Assembly: GCA_963780545.1 (NCBI GenBank)
Contig: CAWACK010000008.1
Location: 372,001 to 436,000 of the forward strand
Direction of reading: 5' to 3'
DNA length: 64,000 bases
Source: UBA8941 sp963780545
GTDB lineage: Archaea > Thermoproteota > Bathyarchaeia > TCS64
Shown one piece after another: positions 27,703 to 36,260 of this stretch. A program made the translations under genes and the position numbers. The notes beneath the pieces are model-generated. The model made no database searches and was not told where the DNA came from. It saw only the letters and a program-made list of their open reading frames with translations. Each line of letters starts with the position of its first letter. The stretch's first letter is position 1.

Positions 27703-28836
27703 TTAGGCTTTGCCGACATTGTATTTGTCGTAGAGCTTTTTTAATTTTGAGTCCAACTCTTTTGCACGTTCCTCATGTTCACTGGGTTTGAGCTCCTCAC
27801 ACTCGTATCCTACGACTTCGCGCATTAGTTTGACGTTCTCTTCGACGAAGACAACCGTGCCATCGGGTTTCACCTTATCTATGGCATCGATCTTGGCACC
27901 GTCTTCGTTGATCTTAACAGCCTCCTTAAGGGTGATGCCGGGGAGTACCACCTTGGCTCCGGATGCGCCGAGTAAGCAGGGATATCCACCTGGAAGCCCG
28001 TTGGGGGCGGGGACGCATTGGATGAGCTCATTCGTATCATAGTAGATGGCGAGAACCATCTTGAGGAAGCTGCTTGCTGTCTTCATCTGGTCGACTAGGG
28101 GACCGGGGAAGCTGGGCATATTAGCGTAGCCATATTTGTCATAGAGTCTAGCGATGGTCCTAATGGGGTATTTGGCACTCACGTCTTCTCCAGCGGCAGT
28201 GATCTTATACCAGGAGGGACCATCCATCTTCGCTGTGTAAAATGTGCCATGGTGTCCAACCGCGAGTACCTGAACATCTCGGACTGGGACCTTTTGCTCT
28301 ACTGCGACTATCTTGCGTAGTCTACTTGCGCCGAGGTCCATATTGCCTCCACCACAGACGGGAGGCAGATTTAGTTTACCGAGGATCACGTTCGTGAGGT
28401 CGGGGTAAGCTCCATTAACTACCCGTGTCTCAACGCCACTCTTCTTGACGGCCTGCATGAGTTTGTGTGTAAGGGTGAAATGGAAAGGTATCCATGGACC
28501 AATAGGGCTGATCTTCTTATAGACCTCGCTAGGAAGAAGACGTGTGACCCACCAGGCGCCCAAGCTGGCAAGGTTGCATATAACCGTTGGTTGCTCCTCC
28601 TTAAAGAGTTCCGCGGTCTCGTCGATATCATAGAGGTTGATCTTACGGAAGGTGAAGTCTGGATAGAGGTCGAAGTTGTGGGCTACGTGTAGACTCTCGT
28701 CAACCTCATACCTACCCTTAACCTCGTTATAGTCAGCGGCGACGACCTTGATCCTGTCGGTCATACTGCTGATCTGGTACATCATGTCATGTGCAACGCT
28801 TCCCGCGGAGCCGATTAGGAGAATCTTACCCATCAT
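27703..28836 (-). CDS. Saccharopine dehydrogenase-like NAD(P)-binding protein
   Basis: 377 residues with an N-terminal Rossmann motif (MGKILLIGSAGSVAHDMMYQ) and the layout of the saccharopine dehydrogenase / lysine dehydrogenase group: a nucleotide domain, then an insert with VCGGGNMDLGASRLRKIV, and a lysine/glutamate-rich C-terminal helix. The exact substrate cannot be read. A related protein is encoded at 45360-46541, so the organism has at least two. A TATA-like TTTATATATAAAC lies just upstream at 28860-28872. Confidence 0.65.
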   Translation of the reverse strand: MMGKILLIGSAGSVAHDMMYQISSMTDRIKVVAADYNEVKGRYEVDESLHVAHNFDLYPDFTFRKINLYDIDETAELFKEEQPTVICNLASLGAWWVTRLLPSEVYKKISPIGPWIPFHFTLTHKLMQAVKKSGVETRVVNGAYPDLTNVILGKLNLPPVCGGGNMDLGASRLRKIVAVEQKVPVRDVQVLAVGHHGTFYTAKMDGPSWYKITAAGEDVSAKYPIRTIARLYDKYGYANMPSFPGPLVDQMKTASSFLKMVLAIYYDTNELIQCVPAPNGLPGGYPCLLGASGAKVVLPGITLKEAVKINEDGAKIDAIDKVKPDGTVVFVEENVKLMREVVGYECEELKPSEHEERAKELDSKLKKLYDKYNVGKA

Positions 28837-28936
28837 AGCGAGTCTGATAACTGTAGACCGTTTATATATAAACGGTTTAGGGGATTTCTCAGGTTTAGTT
28901 GAAATATGAGAATATATTTCCTCATCATCGGAGCTA

Positions 28937-29440
28937 TCATTTTATGCGTTCGTTCTGGTAGACGCCACTGTAACCCTTCTCCACTTCATCAGTGGAGTAA
29001 AAGATGAGCTGTGCGATGCGTGCATTCTGCTTAAGCCTAATACCGTTCGAGTTGTGTACGACGAGGAGACTGCTGCTTCGTCCCTGGTATCCGGGATCCC
29101 AAACCGCGGTCTCTACAGCAGCAGCATTACGGAGCACAGTACTTCGACTTCTAGCGATGGCTACTACATTCAGAGGCATCTTAACAGCCTCGTTATAGAC
29201 AATCATGTAGCATCCCTGCGGTAGTACGTACCATCCATCCAAGTCAGGTTTAAGCTGACTTGTGGGTGCCAGTTTGCGCTCACTATTGTCAAAGTCGACA
29301 GCCCCTATCCCCCAATAGGTGTGGACCTCCTTCAGGCTAAGGTCGAATCCAGCCGGCTGAAGCTGTTTCTCGAGGTCCAAATAGCCTGAGATGAGTTGCT
29401 GTGTCTCTATCAGTTGCTTTATCAGTCTGGAGTTGAGCAT
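28937..29440 (-). CDS. dUTPase / dCTP deaminase family protein
   Basis: About 167 residues of the trimeric dUTPase/Dcd fold, which removes dUTP or deaminates dCTP. Family motifs are LQPAGFDLSLKEVHTYW, AIARSRSTVLRNAAAVETAVWDPGYQGRSS and LKQNARIAQLIFY. I prefer the ATG at 29440, which gives the usual MLNSRLIKQL start; an ATG four codons earlier also exists. It marks the last host-like gene before the integrated element on this side. Confidence 0.8.
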   Translation of the reverse strand: MLNSRLIKQLIETQQLISGYLDLEKQLQPAGFDLSLKEVHTYWGIGAVDFDNSERKLAPTSQLKPDLDGWYVLPQGCYMIVYNEAVKMPLNVVAIARSRSTVLRNAAAVETAVWDPGYQGRSSSLLVVHNSNGIRLKQNARIAQLIFYSTDEVEKGYSGVYQNERIK

Positions 29441-29452
29441 GACGCTACACAT

Positions 29453-29708
29453 TCTAATCTACTGCTTTCTATGGTTAGAAATCGTTTACGCCTCATTACT
29501 TTTAAATTTGAATTGCAGACGCGCGCGCGAGTTCTAAGGACATTCGCTCTCCGAAGAAGGAACAAAGGAGTCGTGCATTTGCCTTGGTTATCTATTCATG
29601 CAGCCAACTTCCTCACCATCGTCCAACTGATTGGTACTTAACCCTCCATCGGGAATTAAGAGACAAACCCTTCGAAACCCCAAGCCATAGTGGGTTCTGA
29701 ACCATAAA
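29453..29708. other. Intergenic stretch without a gene, left of the attachment-site remnant
   Basis: I see no supported gene. A run of alternating CG (29520-29529) is the only striking feature. The open frame on the plus strand (29396-29641) overlaps the dUTPase gene and has no family-like sequence. Confidence 0.3.
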
Positions 29709-29740
29709 AATGTCGGGCCCGGTGATATTCGAACCCCCAT
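29709..29740 (-). repeat. Degenerate tRNA-Arg 3'-end copy (probable att remnant)
   Basis: Read on the minus strand this is a partial copy of the 3' end of the tRNA-Arg at 38203-38277. It keeps GGGTTCGAAT, then CACCGGGCCCG, then CA and TTT, with a few mismatches. No acceptor 5' strand, D arm or anticodon arm precedes it, so it is not a tRNA gene. Its position and orientation are those expected of the far attachment site of an element integrated at that tRNA. Confidence 0.6.
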
Positions 29741-29814
29741 CTCATGTCGAGACATCACCCGTAAATCCCCTTTTTTATCATTTTAAGTTGATAACCAGCT
29801 GTAATCGCGCGCGC

Positions 29815-29961
29815 TTAGCGCCTCTGTTTGAATTTTTCCTTACATTTTAGGCATCTCAACATTAGCGTCGCCCTATCCGGTGACTCACCAAATAGAGGGT
29901 TGACCCGGCAAACGGTGCAGTCGCTACCCCACACCCGCTGCCCATTCTCCCTAGATGACAT
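29815..29961 (-). CDS. Small zinc-ribbon-like protein (hypothetical)
   Basis: A 48-residue open frame, ATG at 29961 to TAA at 29815. It has paired cysteines CTVC (15, 18) and CLKC (37, 40) and a basic tail KEKFKQRR, the layout of a minimal zinc ribbon. No clear ribosome-binding site is seen and no neighbour supports it. It may be a remnant of a larger gene. Confidence 0.35.
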   Translation of the reverse strand: MSSRENGQRVWGSDCTVCRVNPLFGESPDRATLMLRCLKCKEKFKQRR

Positions 29962-30381
29962 GGGATCAAGTTGTTTTTTCGGGTCTATGAAGGGCTCTGA
30001 GGATTAACTCGTTTAGCCTGATGATAATCTTATTCTGATCAATCAAGGCCTTGAACCCAGCACCCAACATCTGATCCGTTGAGTTCCCCGGACAGCGCGC
30101 AGGTTAAGAAGAACCAATTCAGCACCGAGGACGTCACACAAGCCTTCAACGAATCACAGCCCAGAGACGCGCCGGCTTGTCCCGAAATTCATAGACAGTT
30201 AGAATAAGCTTATTTTGATAGTTGGGTCTCGTCCCCCAATGGTCTGTCCAACCCTAGGAGCGCGCGCATAAAGCATTATGTTGTAAACGCCTTGAAAAAA
30301 TGGGGGATAAATTTTGTATTTTGTTTTTCATAAGCAATTCAATGGGTTTTTCTCTAGCAATACCATATAGATGCGCACGCA
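29962..30381. other. Non-coding stretch of the integrated element
   Basis: About 420 bases with no supportable gene in any frame. It contains another alternating CG run (30260-30267). A TTGTATTTTGTTTTTCATAAG segment at about 30313-30333 may be part of the promoter of the ABC transporter genes. Confidence 0.3.
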
Positions 30382-31134
30382 ATGGTGCCCTGGCGAATGT
30401 TTTCTAATCAACCTGCGAAGTCAAGTCGATGGTCTCTCGCCTATATCAATTTTAAAAGAGCAGTAAACTTCGGCAAGATATACTTAATCATAAGCCTTGG
30501 TGCTTCTCTCTTAATCAGCGCAATCAACCTGTTAAACCCGAATGCCGCTTCAGCAGGCCCAAGTTCTGCGTTGAGTCACATATCCGAGATACCAGCCCTC
30601 CTGCTCCCGCTGTTTGCCGTCACAGGTTCCTACGGCAGTTTGATGGTCTTCGTCAGCGACAAAGATAAGGGAGTTTACGAGTACCTCATAGCGTACGGCA
30701 TCAATCCTTCAAAGATCTTCTGGTCGACTGTGTTGGCGGCCATCGGCTTGGAGTCCATGGTTCTGGGCATCTCAATCTGCGCCAACGTTGCAGTCGTTCT
30801 CGTTTCAGAAGGTCTAACCTTGGGATATGCTGAGCTATTGGCCTTCTATGTGATTCCCATGAGCTACGCCGTTGCGGCCTTCATGAGTATGGCCGGAATT
30901 ATCTGGTCCTCCCTCACAGTCAAGAGATCTGGCGTCAACAGCCCCGTGGGAGTGATTCCAATAATAGGGGAAGCTCCCATCATAGGGGTTCTGCTTGTTT
31001 CCTTAGCCATTGCACCATCCTATTTCCTTCTCTTCGTAGGTTCAGTGTCTCTAATACTCTTCATACTGGTTGGAGTCATGATTTGGTTGTCGAATAGCAA
31101 GATCGTGCGTGAGAGGTTTCTTTCAAATGCTTAA
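30382..31134 (+). CDS. ABC-2-type transporter permease
   Basis: 250-residue membrane protein with about six transmembrane segments, for example IYLIISLGASLLISAINLL and IIGVLLVSLAIAPSYFLLF, and no other domain. It resembles permeases of ABC exporters that pair with a single ATPase subunit. The ATPase gene follows 27 bases later on the same strand. The first ATG at 30382 is used; an ATG five codons on is possible. Substrate unknown. Confidence 0.72.
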   Translation: MVPWRMFSNQPAKSSRWSLAYINFKRAVNFGKIYLIISLGASLLISAINLLNPNAASAGPSSALSHISEIPALLLPLFAVTGSYGSLMVFVSDKDKGVYEYLIAYGINPSKIFWSTVLAAIGLESMVLGISICANVAVVLVSEGLTLGYAELLAFYVIPMSYAVAAFMSMAGIIWSSLTVKRSGVNSPVGVIPIIGEAPIIGVLLVSLAIAPSYFLLFVGSVSLILFILVGVMIWLSNSKIVRERFLSNA

Positions 31135-31161
31135 CCTGAAATTCGCTGAGGCGGAGGTGCC

Positions 31162-32058
31162 GTGACAGTGGCATCGAATCACGCCATTCCCGCAGCTTCC
31201 GACGCTAATTCGTTCTCCTCCCTGTCCTTAGACAGCGTTGTTTCTGGCTACTACGGCAAGAAGATAATCGACGGGATCTCCTTCTCAATAAACAAGCCGG
31301 GAATATACGTTGTCCTTGGACCCAACGGCGCGGGTAAGACGACTCTCTTCAGGACGATCGCTGGAATACTAAAACCGTATTCGGGGAAGGTCGAGATAAG
31401 TGGAATATCCGGCGAATCACAGGATGCGAGAGCACAGCTTGGATACCTCACCCACATTGATGGAATACCCGATGGCATGAGGGTGGCCGAGGAGCTGAGA
31501 TTTTATGCGAACGTGGAAGGAGGTGGTGAAGAAGACGTGGTGAAGGCCATTTCTCTGCTTGGATTGGAAGAACTCAAGGAGAAGTACCTATCGCAACTGA
31601 GCCAAGGTCAGAAGAAACGCGTCTCGGTTGCAAGGATATTCCTGCGTGAGAAGAGCATCTATCTGTTGGATGAACCCACAAGCAATCTTGATCCAAAGGT
31701 GGCGAGGGAGATTAGAGAACTGGTTCTTGGTTTGAGTAAGAACAAGATAGTTCTGTACTCCTCCCACAACCTGTACGAGGCGCGTGAGATCGGAAATGAG
31801 GTGCTGGCAATCGTAAAGGGGAAGCTTGCCCTATTCGGTAAAATAGAGGATATCAAGACCCAGAAGTACGTCATAGGGATACGGGCTTCTGGTGCGGAGA
31901 ATATTCTTGGTCAAAGCAAGAGGGAGGGTGACTATTATTTACTCAAGTTGGAGGGGCCGGATGATGTGCCAAAGATTGTTTCGGATCTAGTTGCAAAAGG
32001 TGTGAAGATACGCGAAGTGAAAGAGATGCAAAATCCGCTGGAGGAGCTTTTCACTTGA
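31162..32058 (+). CDS. ABC transporter ATP-binding protein
   Basis: 298-residue ATPase with Walker A LGPNGAGKTT, signature LSQGQKKRVSVAR, Walker B IYLLDEPTSNLDP and the switch histidine in VLYSSHNLYEA. A C-terminal extension of about 80 residues resembles the tail of exporter ATPases such as CcmA/NatA types. The start is GTG at 31162. It forms an exporter with the permease upstream; the secreted proteins that follow could be linked but face other directions. Confidence 0.85.
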   Translation: MTVASNHAIPAASDANSFSSLSLDSVVSGYYGKKIIDGISFSINKPGIYVVLGPNGAGKTTLFRTIAGILKPYSGKVEISGISGESQDARAQLGYLTHIDGIPDGMRVAEELRFYANVEGGGEEDVVKAISLLGLEELKEKYLSQLSQGQKKRVSVARIFLREKSIYLLDEPTSNLDPKVAREIRELVLGLSKNKIVLYSSHNLYEAREIGNEVLAIVKGKLALFGKIEDIKTQKYVIGIRASGAENILGQSKREGDYYLLKLEGPDDVPKIVSDLVAKGVKIREVKEMQNPLEELFT

Positions 32059-32197
32059 AGATACATCGGAAAATTTTCTGTGGAAGATACGCGCGCTGCG
32101 TAGCCCTCATGTTCATCACGTAGTAGGCTGCTGCCACGAGTACTCCTGTTGCTGCCACCATGTAGTAGGCTGCCTGAATCTCACCAAGATCAACCAT
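32051..32197 (-). pseudogene. Truncated N-terminus of a DUF4760-like membrane protein
   Basis: A 48-codon frame starting MVDLGEIQAAYYMVAATGVL, with one transmembrane span and then YYVMNMRATQRA, the typical N-terminus of a small archaeal membrane protein family related to DUF4760. Homology stops at an alternating CG run (32090-32096) and a stop follows. The 3' end overlaps the ABC ATPase gene by 8 bases. The C-terminal part of such a family member is found separately at 35289-35585. Family recognition is from memory. Confidence 0.5.
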
Positions 32198-32244
32198 AAA
32201 ACATCACTGGTTAGAGTCAGGTGGAAGTGAGGATAAGACTATGG
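32174..32244 (-). repeat. Dispersed promoter/start repeat, copy 1
   Basis: About 70 bases shared with copies at 34642-34712 and 35211-35270. Read on the minus strand it includes a CTTATCC-like TATA element, a leader with CACTTCCACCTGACT, and the start ATGGTTGATCT. Copy 1 still drives an open frame of 48 codons. Confidence 0.6.
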
Positions 32245-32423
32245 CCCCAAACCCAAACCCCATTTTGGTTGAATGGGAACTTTGGAACCAAATATACCAG
32301 CACCTTGACCATCGGACTTCCGACCCACGGACTTTCTACCGAGTTAGCGACCTTAGACAGGCGCAGTCTCTTCGTTTTGCCTTTCTATCTCTACGCCGCA
32401 TGCTCAAGAGGGCTTTTAAAAAT

Positions 32424-33104
32424 TTACTCACGTTGCGCAACCGGGCGATAAACGGGCTTAGACACCGCCTTCCTCGGCAGCTGAACCCAAATTAAAAACA
32501 AAACCGAGACAACGATGAGAACCATTAGAATCAAATCCGCAACAGAACCTACGCTAAACTCGTAATAGTTTCCATGCGCTAAGTAAAGAACCTGCATCGG
32601 TACACCAAGAGTCTTCAAGGAAAACCACTCCGCAGATACGCTGTAATTACCCGGCGCCGCAGGGAGCGTACCAACGGAACCCGAACTCCAAGTCCAGCCA
32701 ACTGTTTGGCTCTGGCCAGGTCTCAGCTCATAGCCATACTCTGTGAGCCAGTTTATCGATGAGTTGGCGAGGGCCGAGACTCGCACACCAGCCGAGTAGA
32801 TTTCTATAGTCGGCTCGTCATCACCAAAGATGAATGTATTGTTCTTGTCGCCCACATTGGTAGCTGTGAGCCTGAAGTCGATCACATCGCCACCCAGATT
32901 GTGTATAACCGTTGGTTTGAAGGTGAATACAAGGTCACCTTTCCTCAGCAGCGCCTCGCCCGAGAACCTTATGTTGTCGAGCGACATTGGCGAGTTACTC
33001 CTTGGTTTAGTTAGAATGAATGCTGAGGCTGAACCGACGATAACGATCATTATGGCTGCGAATATGATCATGACTTTGAATCTCCGCGAATAAATACTTG
33101 GCAT
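32424..33104 (-). CDS. Surface protein with beta-sandwich ectodomain and two membrane anchors
   Basis: About 226 residues. The N-terminal transmembrane segment is VMIIFAAIMIVIVGSASAFIL, the middle of about 130 residues is beta-rich (VIDFRLTATNVGDKNN, ELRPGQSQTVGWTW, PGNYSVSAEWFS) and the C-terminal transmembrane segment is LILMVLIVVSVLFLIWVQ with a basic tail. The middle resembles BsuPI/CARDB-type Ig-like folds. I use the ATG at 33104; one at 33125 is in frame. It is divergent from the secreted protein gene that follows. Confidence 0.6.
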   Translation of the reverse strand: MPSIYSRRFKVMIIFAAIMIVIVGSASAFILTKPRSNSPMSLDNIRFSGEALLRKGDLVFTFKPTVIHNLGGDVIDFRLTATNVGDKNNTFIFGDDEPTIEIYSAGVRVSALANSSINWLTEYGYELRPGQSQTVGWTWSSGSVGTLPAAPGNYSVSAEWFSLKTLGVPMQVLYLAHGNYYEFSVGSVADLILMVLIVVSVLFLIWVQLPRKAVSKPVYRPVAQRE

Positions 33105-33338
33105 CCGATTACACCAAGCCCTCATTGGATTTTATGTTAATTAACCATAAATAATTTGGTCTCAAGGAAGACATTTTACCTTATTTTAAGATGTGACTCA
33201 TTCGCTAATGGCTCCCTCAAGTGCTAACTCCCCAGCTGATGTCTTTGGATGAGAATCGTTTTTCTAAAAAATAGTATTAAGTAAACATTCTCACTAAATA
33301 TTGAACACAAGACTACGCGCATAAAGGAGAGTGAACCC

Positions 33339-34628
33339 TTGAAATTAAAAACCGCTGCGAATTTAACATTACTCACACTGGCATTGTTATTCGCCTTTAC
33401 CATTTTCAATCAGTCCACCAAACAGGAAACACACACAACCCAGGAACCCAGCAATATAGCGACGCCCCAGGTACCTCGCAACCCAACCGCAACCAACTTC
33501 AATGAACCAAGAATATTAGGTGCCTCGGGAATCACCTACCATGAACTCGTAAACGCGACGTCGGCTCAAAGCCTCGGAGTCAAAGGGTACATCCTTGAGC
33601 GCCTAACCAACTACTACGGCAACATAACAATACCGTTTAGTGGTACGACTACTTTGACTGTGGAGCTCTGGTTTGTGAGCTATGACAATAAACTCAACTC
33701 GACGAATGTAATCATAAGCCGAAACTTATCCTACAGAGGTACCGGCGAGTGGACCAGCTATGAGGCCTCGTGTATGCCGAATGGGAACTTCTGGATTAGA
33801 GTCGACAGGCCCATTGTGTGCAAGTTGACAGTTTGGATACCCGACTACGTTGGCCACAACATCGTCTTAAACAACACGCACAGCGGCAGCATCATCGACA
33901 TCAAGTCAAGTTACCCCATTCTCGACTCCTCGCGTAGGCTATACAGCGCCAATCCCTCGATTACCGCAACTCCAAGGGCCTTAACGACGGAGTCAGCGGT
34001 GACAGTAAGCGTATTCAACCCGGGGTATTCGACGGTCACCTTCGGAAACGTGTCCTCCGCCTCCAAGATTGCGAATGGGTCTTGGACGGAGATCCAGACC
34101 CAGGAACCATGGAATTACCATCTCGTCTCGCTGCGCCCCGGATACACTTGGCGGGAGAGCCTGAATGTAACGGGGTTAGACTCCGGGTCATACAGGTTCT
34201 CACAGTTTATCGATCCTCGGGGCTTGGCCAAGGAGATAGATGTGATGATGAATGTGTCTCGGCCGCCTGAGGCGGGGAATGGGTTGCCTCGCTGGGGGAT
34301 AAGATACGTGTGTCACATGGAGCTCCTCGGGCCCGACTTTCCGGGGCGTCCGACTCTATGGGTGGATAACATCGGGGCTCAGAGTGTTTGGGTGGATGAC
34401 TCCTACGAGTTGCTGAGGTTTGAGGGGGGAGTCTACAGGGTTTTCTTCGTCAAGGTAGCGTCGGTTGGCTCGTTGAAACAGCTGAATAGTTGGAGTGGTG
34501 AATATGAGCTGGGTATGCTTGAGCCGAGTGTGCTGCCGGCTGGGGATTATAGGATCATTAAGAACGTCGGTGTGGAGGGGACCTCGGCTGAGAAAACCTT
34601 AGCCGTTGATTTCACATGGGGTGGTTGA
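33339..34628 (+). CDS. Secreted or lipid-anchored surface protein of unknown function
   Basis: 429 residues with a signal-like N-terminus (KLKTAANLTLLTLALLFAFTIF) followed by a threonine-rich linker and a large beta-rich region with many NxS/T sites (LNSTNVIISRNLSYRG, NVSSASKIANGSW). The start is TTG at 33339, supported by AAGGAGAGTG nine bases upstream. No second membrane span is present. I do not recognise a family. It shares an upstream region with the divergent surface protein gene, suggesting joint expression. Confidence 0.6.
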   Translation: MKLKTAANLTLLTLALLFAFTIFNQSTKQETHTTQEPSNIATPQVPRNPTATNFNEPRILGASGITYHELVNATSAQSLGVKGYILERLTNYYGNITIPFSGTTTLTVELWFVSYDNKLNSTNVIISRNLSYRGTGEWTSYEASCMPNGNFWIRVDRPIVCKLTVWIPDYVGHNIVLNNTHSGSIIDIKSSYPILDSSRRLYSANPSITATPRALTTESAVTVSVFNPGYSTVTFGNVSSASKIANGSWTEIQTQEPWNYHLVSLRPGYTWRESLNVTGLDSGSYRFSQFIDPRGLAKEIDVMMNVSRPPEAGNGLPRWGIRYVCHMELLGPDFPGRPTLWVDNIGAQSVWVDDSYELLRFEGGVYRVFFVKVASVGSLKQLNSWSGEYELGMLEPSVLPAGDYRIIKNVGVEGTSAEKTLAVDFTWGG

Positions 34629-34641
34629 ACACATACTCAGT

Positions 34642-34712
34642 CTGAATCTCACTTAGATCAACCAAAAGCGTTCACAGATTACAATCAGGTAGAAGTGAGG
34701 ATAAGGCTATTG
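34642..34712 (-). repeat. Dispersed promoter/start repeat, copy 2
   Basis: Same segment as copy 1, with the start codon changed to TTG and a frame (LVDLSEIQTEYV) that stops after 17 codons. It lies just after the stop of the secreted protein gene. Confidence 0.55.
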
Positions 34713-34758
34713 AGATGTGCACGCGACTTTGACTCTTTTCACACAACTGACTCCTATT

Positions 34759-35148
34759 TTACCTCGTTTCCAGTAACTCGACGAGCACATTATCGGGCGC
34801 CATGAAGAAAGCGATTCTGGTACCAGGCCGTATCTGCGTTACATCTTGAACAAGCTTAGCGCCAGCAGCCTGACATTGCCGAAGCGCACCTTCCAATTCA
34901 TCCACCTTCATCCCGAAGTGCTCAGCCCCGTAACGTCTCTGTGGGCTATCAGGAACACGAGTATCACTTGGCTGGGGGGTGTTAATTATCATCCGGCCGC
35001 CGGTGATCTTAAGTTCAGCCCTTATTCGCCCATCGGGTAGTTTATCCAAGCTAATTTTCTCTGCTCCGAAGGCCTTCACGAAGAAGTCAGCCATCTTCTC
35101 AGGGTCGGGGACAACCAAGTGTATATGGTCAAACCAAAACTTTGTCAT
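34759..35148 (-). CDS. Glyoxalase/VOC family protein
   Basis: 129-residue vicinal-oxygen-chelate domain protein. It begins KFWFDHIHLVVPDPEKMADFF, where histidine is the first metal ligand, has YGAEHFGMKVDELEGAL in the middle, and ends with NVLVELLET, where glutamate is the last ligand. Such proteins are isomerases, lyases or dioxygenases; a methylmalonyl-CoA epimerase-like or lactoylglutathione-lyase-like role cannot be chosen. It is complete and well spaced, so probably functional within the element. Confidence 0.78.
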   Translation of the reverse strand: MTKFWFDHIHLVVPDPEKMADFFVKAFGAEKISLDKLPDGRIRAELKITGGRMIINTPQPSDTRVPDSPQRRYGAEHFGMKVDELEGALRQCQAAGAKLVQDVTQIRPGTRIAFFMAPDNVLVELLETR

Positions 35149-35210
35149 GTTTAACGTCTGAAATATATTTCTGGTATGTTCTTAAAGCCTTACATGATGC
35201 ATGGATGCAA

Positions 35211-35270
35211 ATAGATCAACCATTAATCAGCACTGATTAGAGTCAGGTGGAAGTGAAGATAAAGCTATGG
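35211..35270 (-). repeat. Dispersed promoter/start repeat, copy 3
   Basis: Third copy of the promoter/leader/start segment: CCATAGCTTTATC, CACTTCCACCTGACT, then ATGGTTGATCT. The frame (MVDLFASMHHVRL) ends after 13 codons. It directly follows, on the minus strand, a C-terminal fragment of the same gene family. Confidence 0.55.
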
Positions 35271-35288
35271 AATCAATTACTTGAAGCT

Positions 35289-35585
35289 CTAGGCTGAATC
35301 GATGTTTGGAACGATCCGGAGCTCCGGATTCCCCCTACCAAACTCAACGATCCGACCATTCAGATACTCAAACTCAATATACCACCTGGGAAAACCCAAC
35401 CTCTCCCTACCCTGCAGGATGTAGGGGCCATACTTCTCCCACCAACCAGTAACAAGGCCAGAGATCAACAGAGAGACGAGGCGAACATCAACCAGGTTCT
35501 CCCTAACCAGGACGCCTATTCCCTCGAAGCGCGCGCCAAATCTCGCCAAAGCTTCCGAGAGTGGCTTGATAGTCTATCTTGCAGG
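35289..35585 (-). pseudogene. C-terminal fragment of a DUF4760-like membrane protein
   Basis: An open stretch that reads KPLSEALARFGARFEGIGVL and continues with ENLVDVRLVSLLISGLVTGW and EKYGPYILQGRERLGFPRW. This is the C-terminal half typical of DUF4760-like archaeal proteins (FEGIGVLV, then WEKYGP, then FEYL). There is no proper start: a TAG lies just upstream in frame, so the N-terminal half is lost. A TTG at 35549 gives 86 residues. It pairs with the N-terminal remnant at 32051-32197 as pieces of one family. Confidence 0.5.
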
Positions 35586-35633
35586 GATGATGAATATAAT
35601 GGGATTAGGAGATCTTCGAGAGCTCGTTCCGCT

Positions 35634-36260
35634 ATGGATGCAGGTATATCTAAATGGAAGGGAGTTAGACCACTTCGCTTCATCACGCTCACCTCATCAG
35701 AGGAGGTTGATTCAAAGAGGCTAAACTCTGACTTTGAGGTATTAACAAAGAGGGTTAGAAGGCATTTTGGATCATTCGAATATGTTAAGGTAAAGACGGA
35801 TGAGGGAAACGGGGTTATTCACGTTATTTATGCGGGTCCTTTCATTCCTCAGAAGTGGCTTTCACGTAATTGGGGAGAGATTCATGGGTCTCCTATCGTG
35901 GATATTCGCAAACTCTACTTCGGGCGTGGCCTACGTAACTATTTGAGCTCTTATCTTCAGGGTCAAGGTAGGTTATCCTACTCCTGGGGGTGGTTCAAAA
36001 AGGGGTGGGCTTCATCTTATCGAAGGTTACAGACTGATAAAAAACGTTATTACATTCTGGTTGGTGGATTGGGATTAAAAGCTCCAATATTTTGTTTGCG
36101 TGCCTGGTCTCGGTGGTTCTATCGAGTTTACAATCCTGTCCTCTTCGAATGGTTTATAGAGAAATATTCTGGTAAGGAAGATCCTCCGAAGGTTAGCATA
36201 GAGACACCATTAAATCAAGCATTAATAGATAAGTTGCATAAGCTCAATCGATCCCTATAA
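35634..36260 (+). CDS. Possible HUH-type rolling-circle replication protein
   Basis: 208 residues. PLRFITLTSSEEV resembles motif I (FxTLT), NGVIHVIYAGPFIP sits where the HxH motif II falls (here H-V-I), and GRGLRNYLSSYLQGQG resembles the tyrosine motif III (two tyrosines, with serine where lysine is common). The order and spacing fit HUH Rep proteins of archaeal plasmids and viruses, but key positions vary. The frame stays open 126 bases upstream with no start codon, so the gene may have lost its 5' end at the junction with the DUF4760 fragment. Its last 17 bases overlap the endonuclease pseudogene. Confidence 0.45.
   Translation: MDAGISKWKGVRPLRFITLTSSEEVDSKRLNSDFEVLTKRVRRHFGSFEYVKVKTDEGNGVIHVIYAGPFIPQKWLSRNWGEIHGSPIVDIRKLYFGRGLRNYLSSYLQGQGRLSYSWGWFKKGWASSYRRLQTDKKRYYILVGGLGLKAPIFCLRAWSRWFYRVYNPVLFEWFIEKYSGKEDPPKVSIETPLNQALIDKLHKLNRSL

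Noticed and set aside
29396..29641. A plus-strand protein opposite the dUTPase gene
   Set aside because: Shadow of the dUTPase 5' end; no ribosome-binding site and no family-like sequence.
29700..29760. A second tRNA gene
   Set aside because: Only a 3' end-like part is present; the T stem is mismatched, and no acceptor 5' strand, D arm or anticodon arm precedes it.
32241..32495. An 84-codon plus-strand protein in the element
   Set aside because: It overlaps the 3' end of the surface protein gene, starts within a repeat, and has no recognisable domain; I could not separate it from chance.
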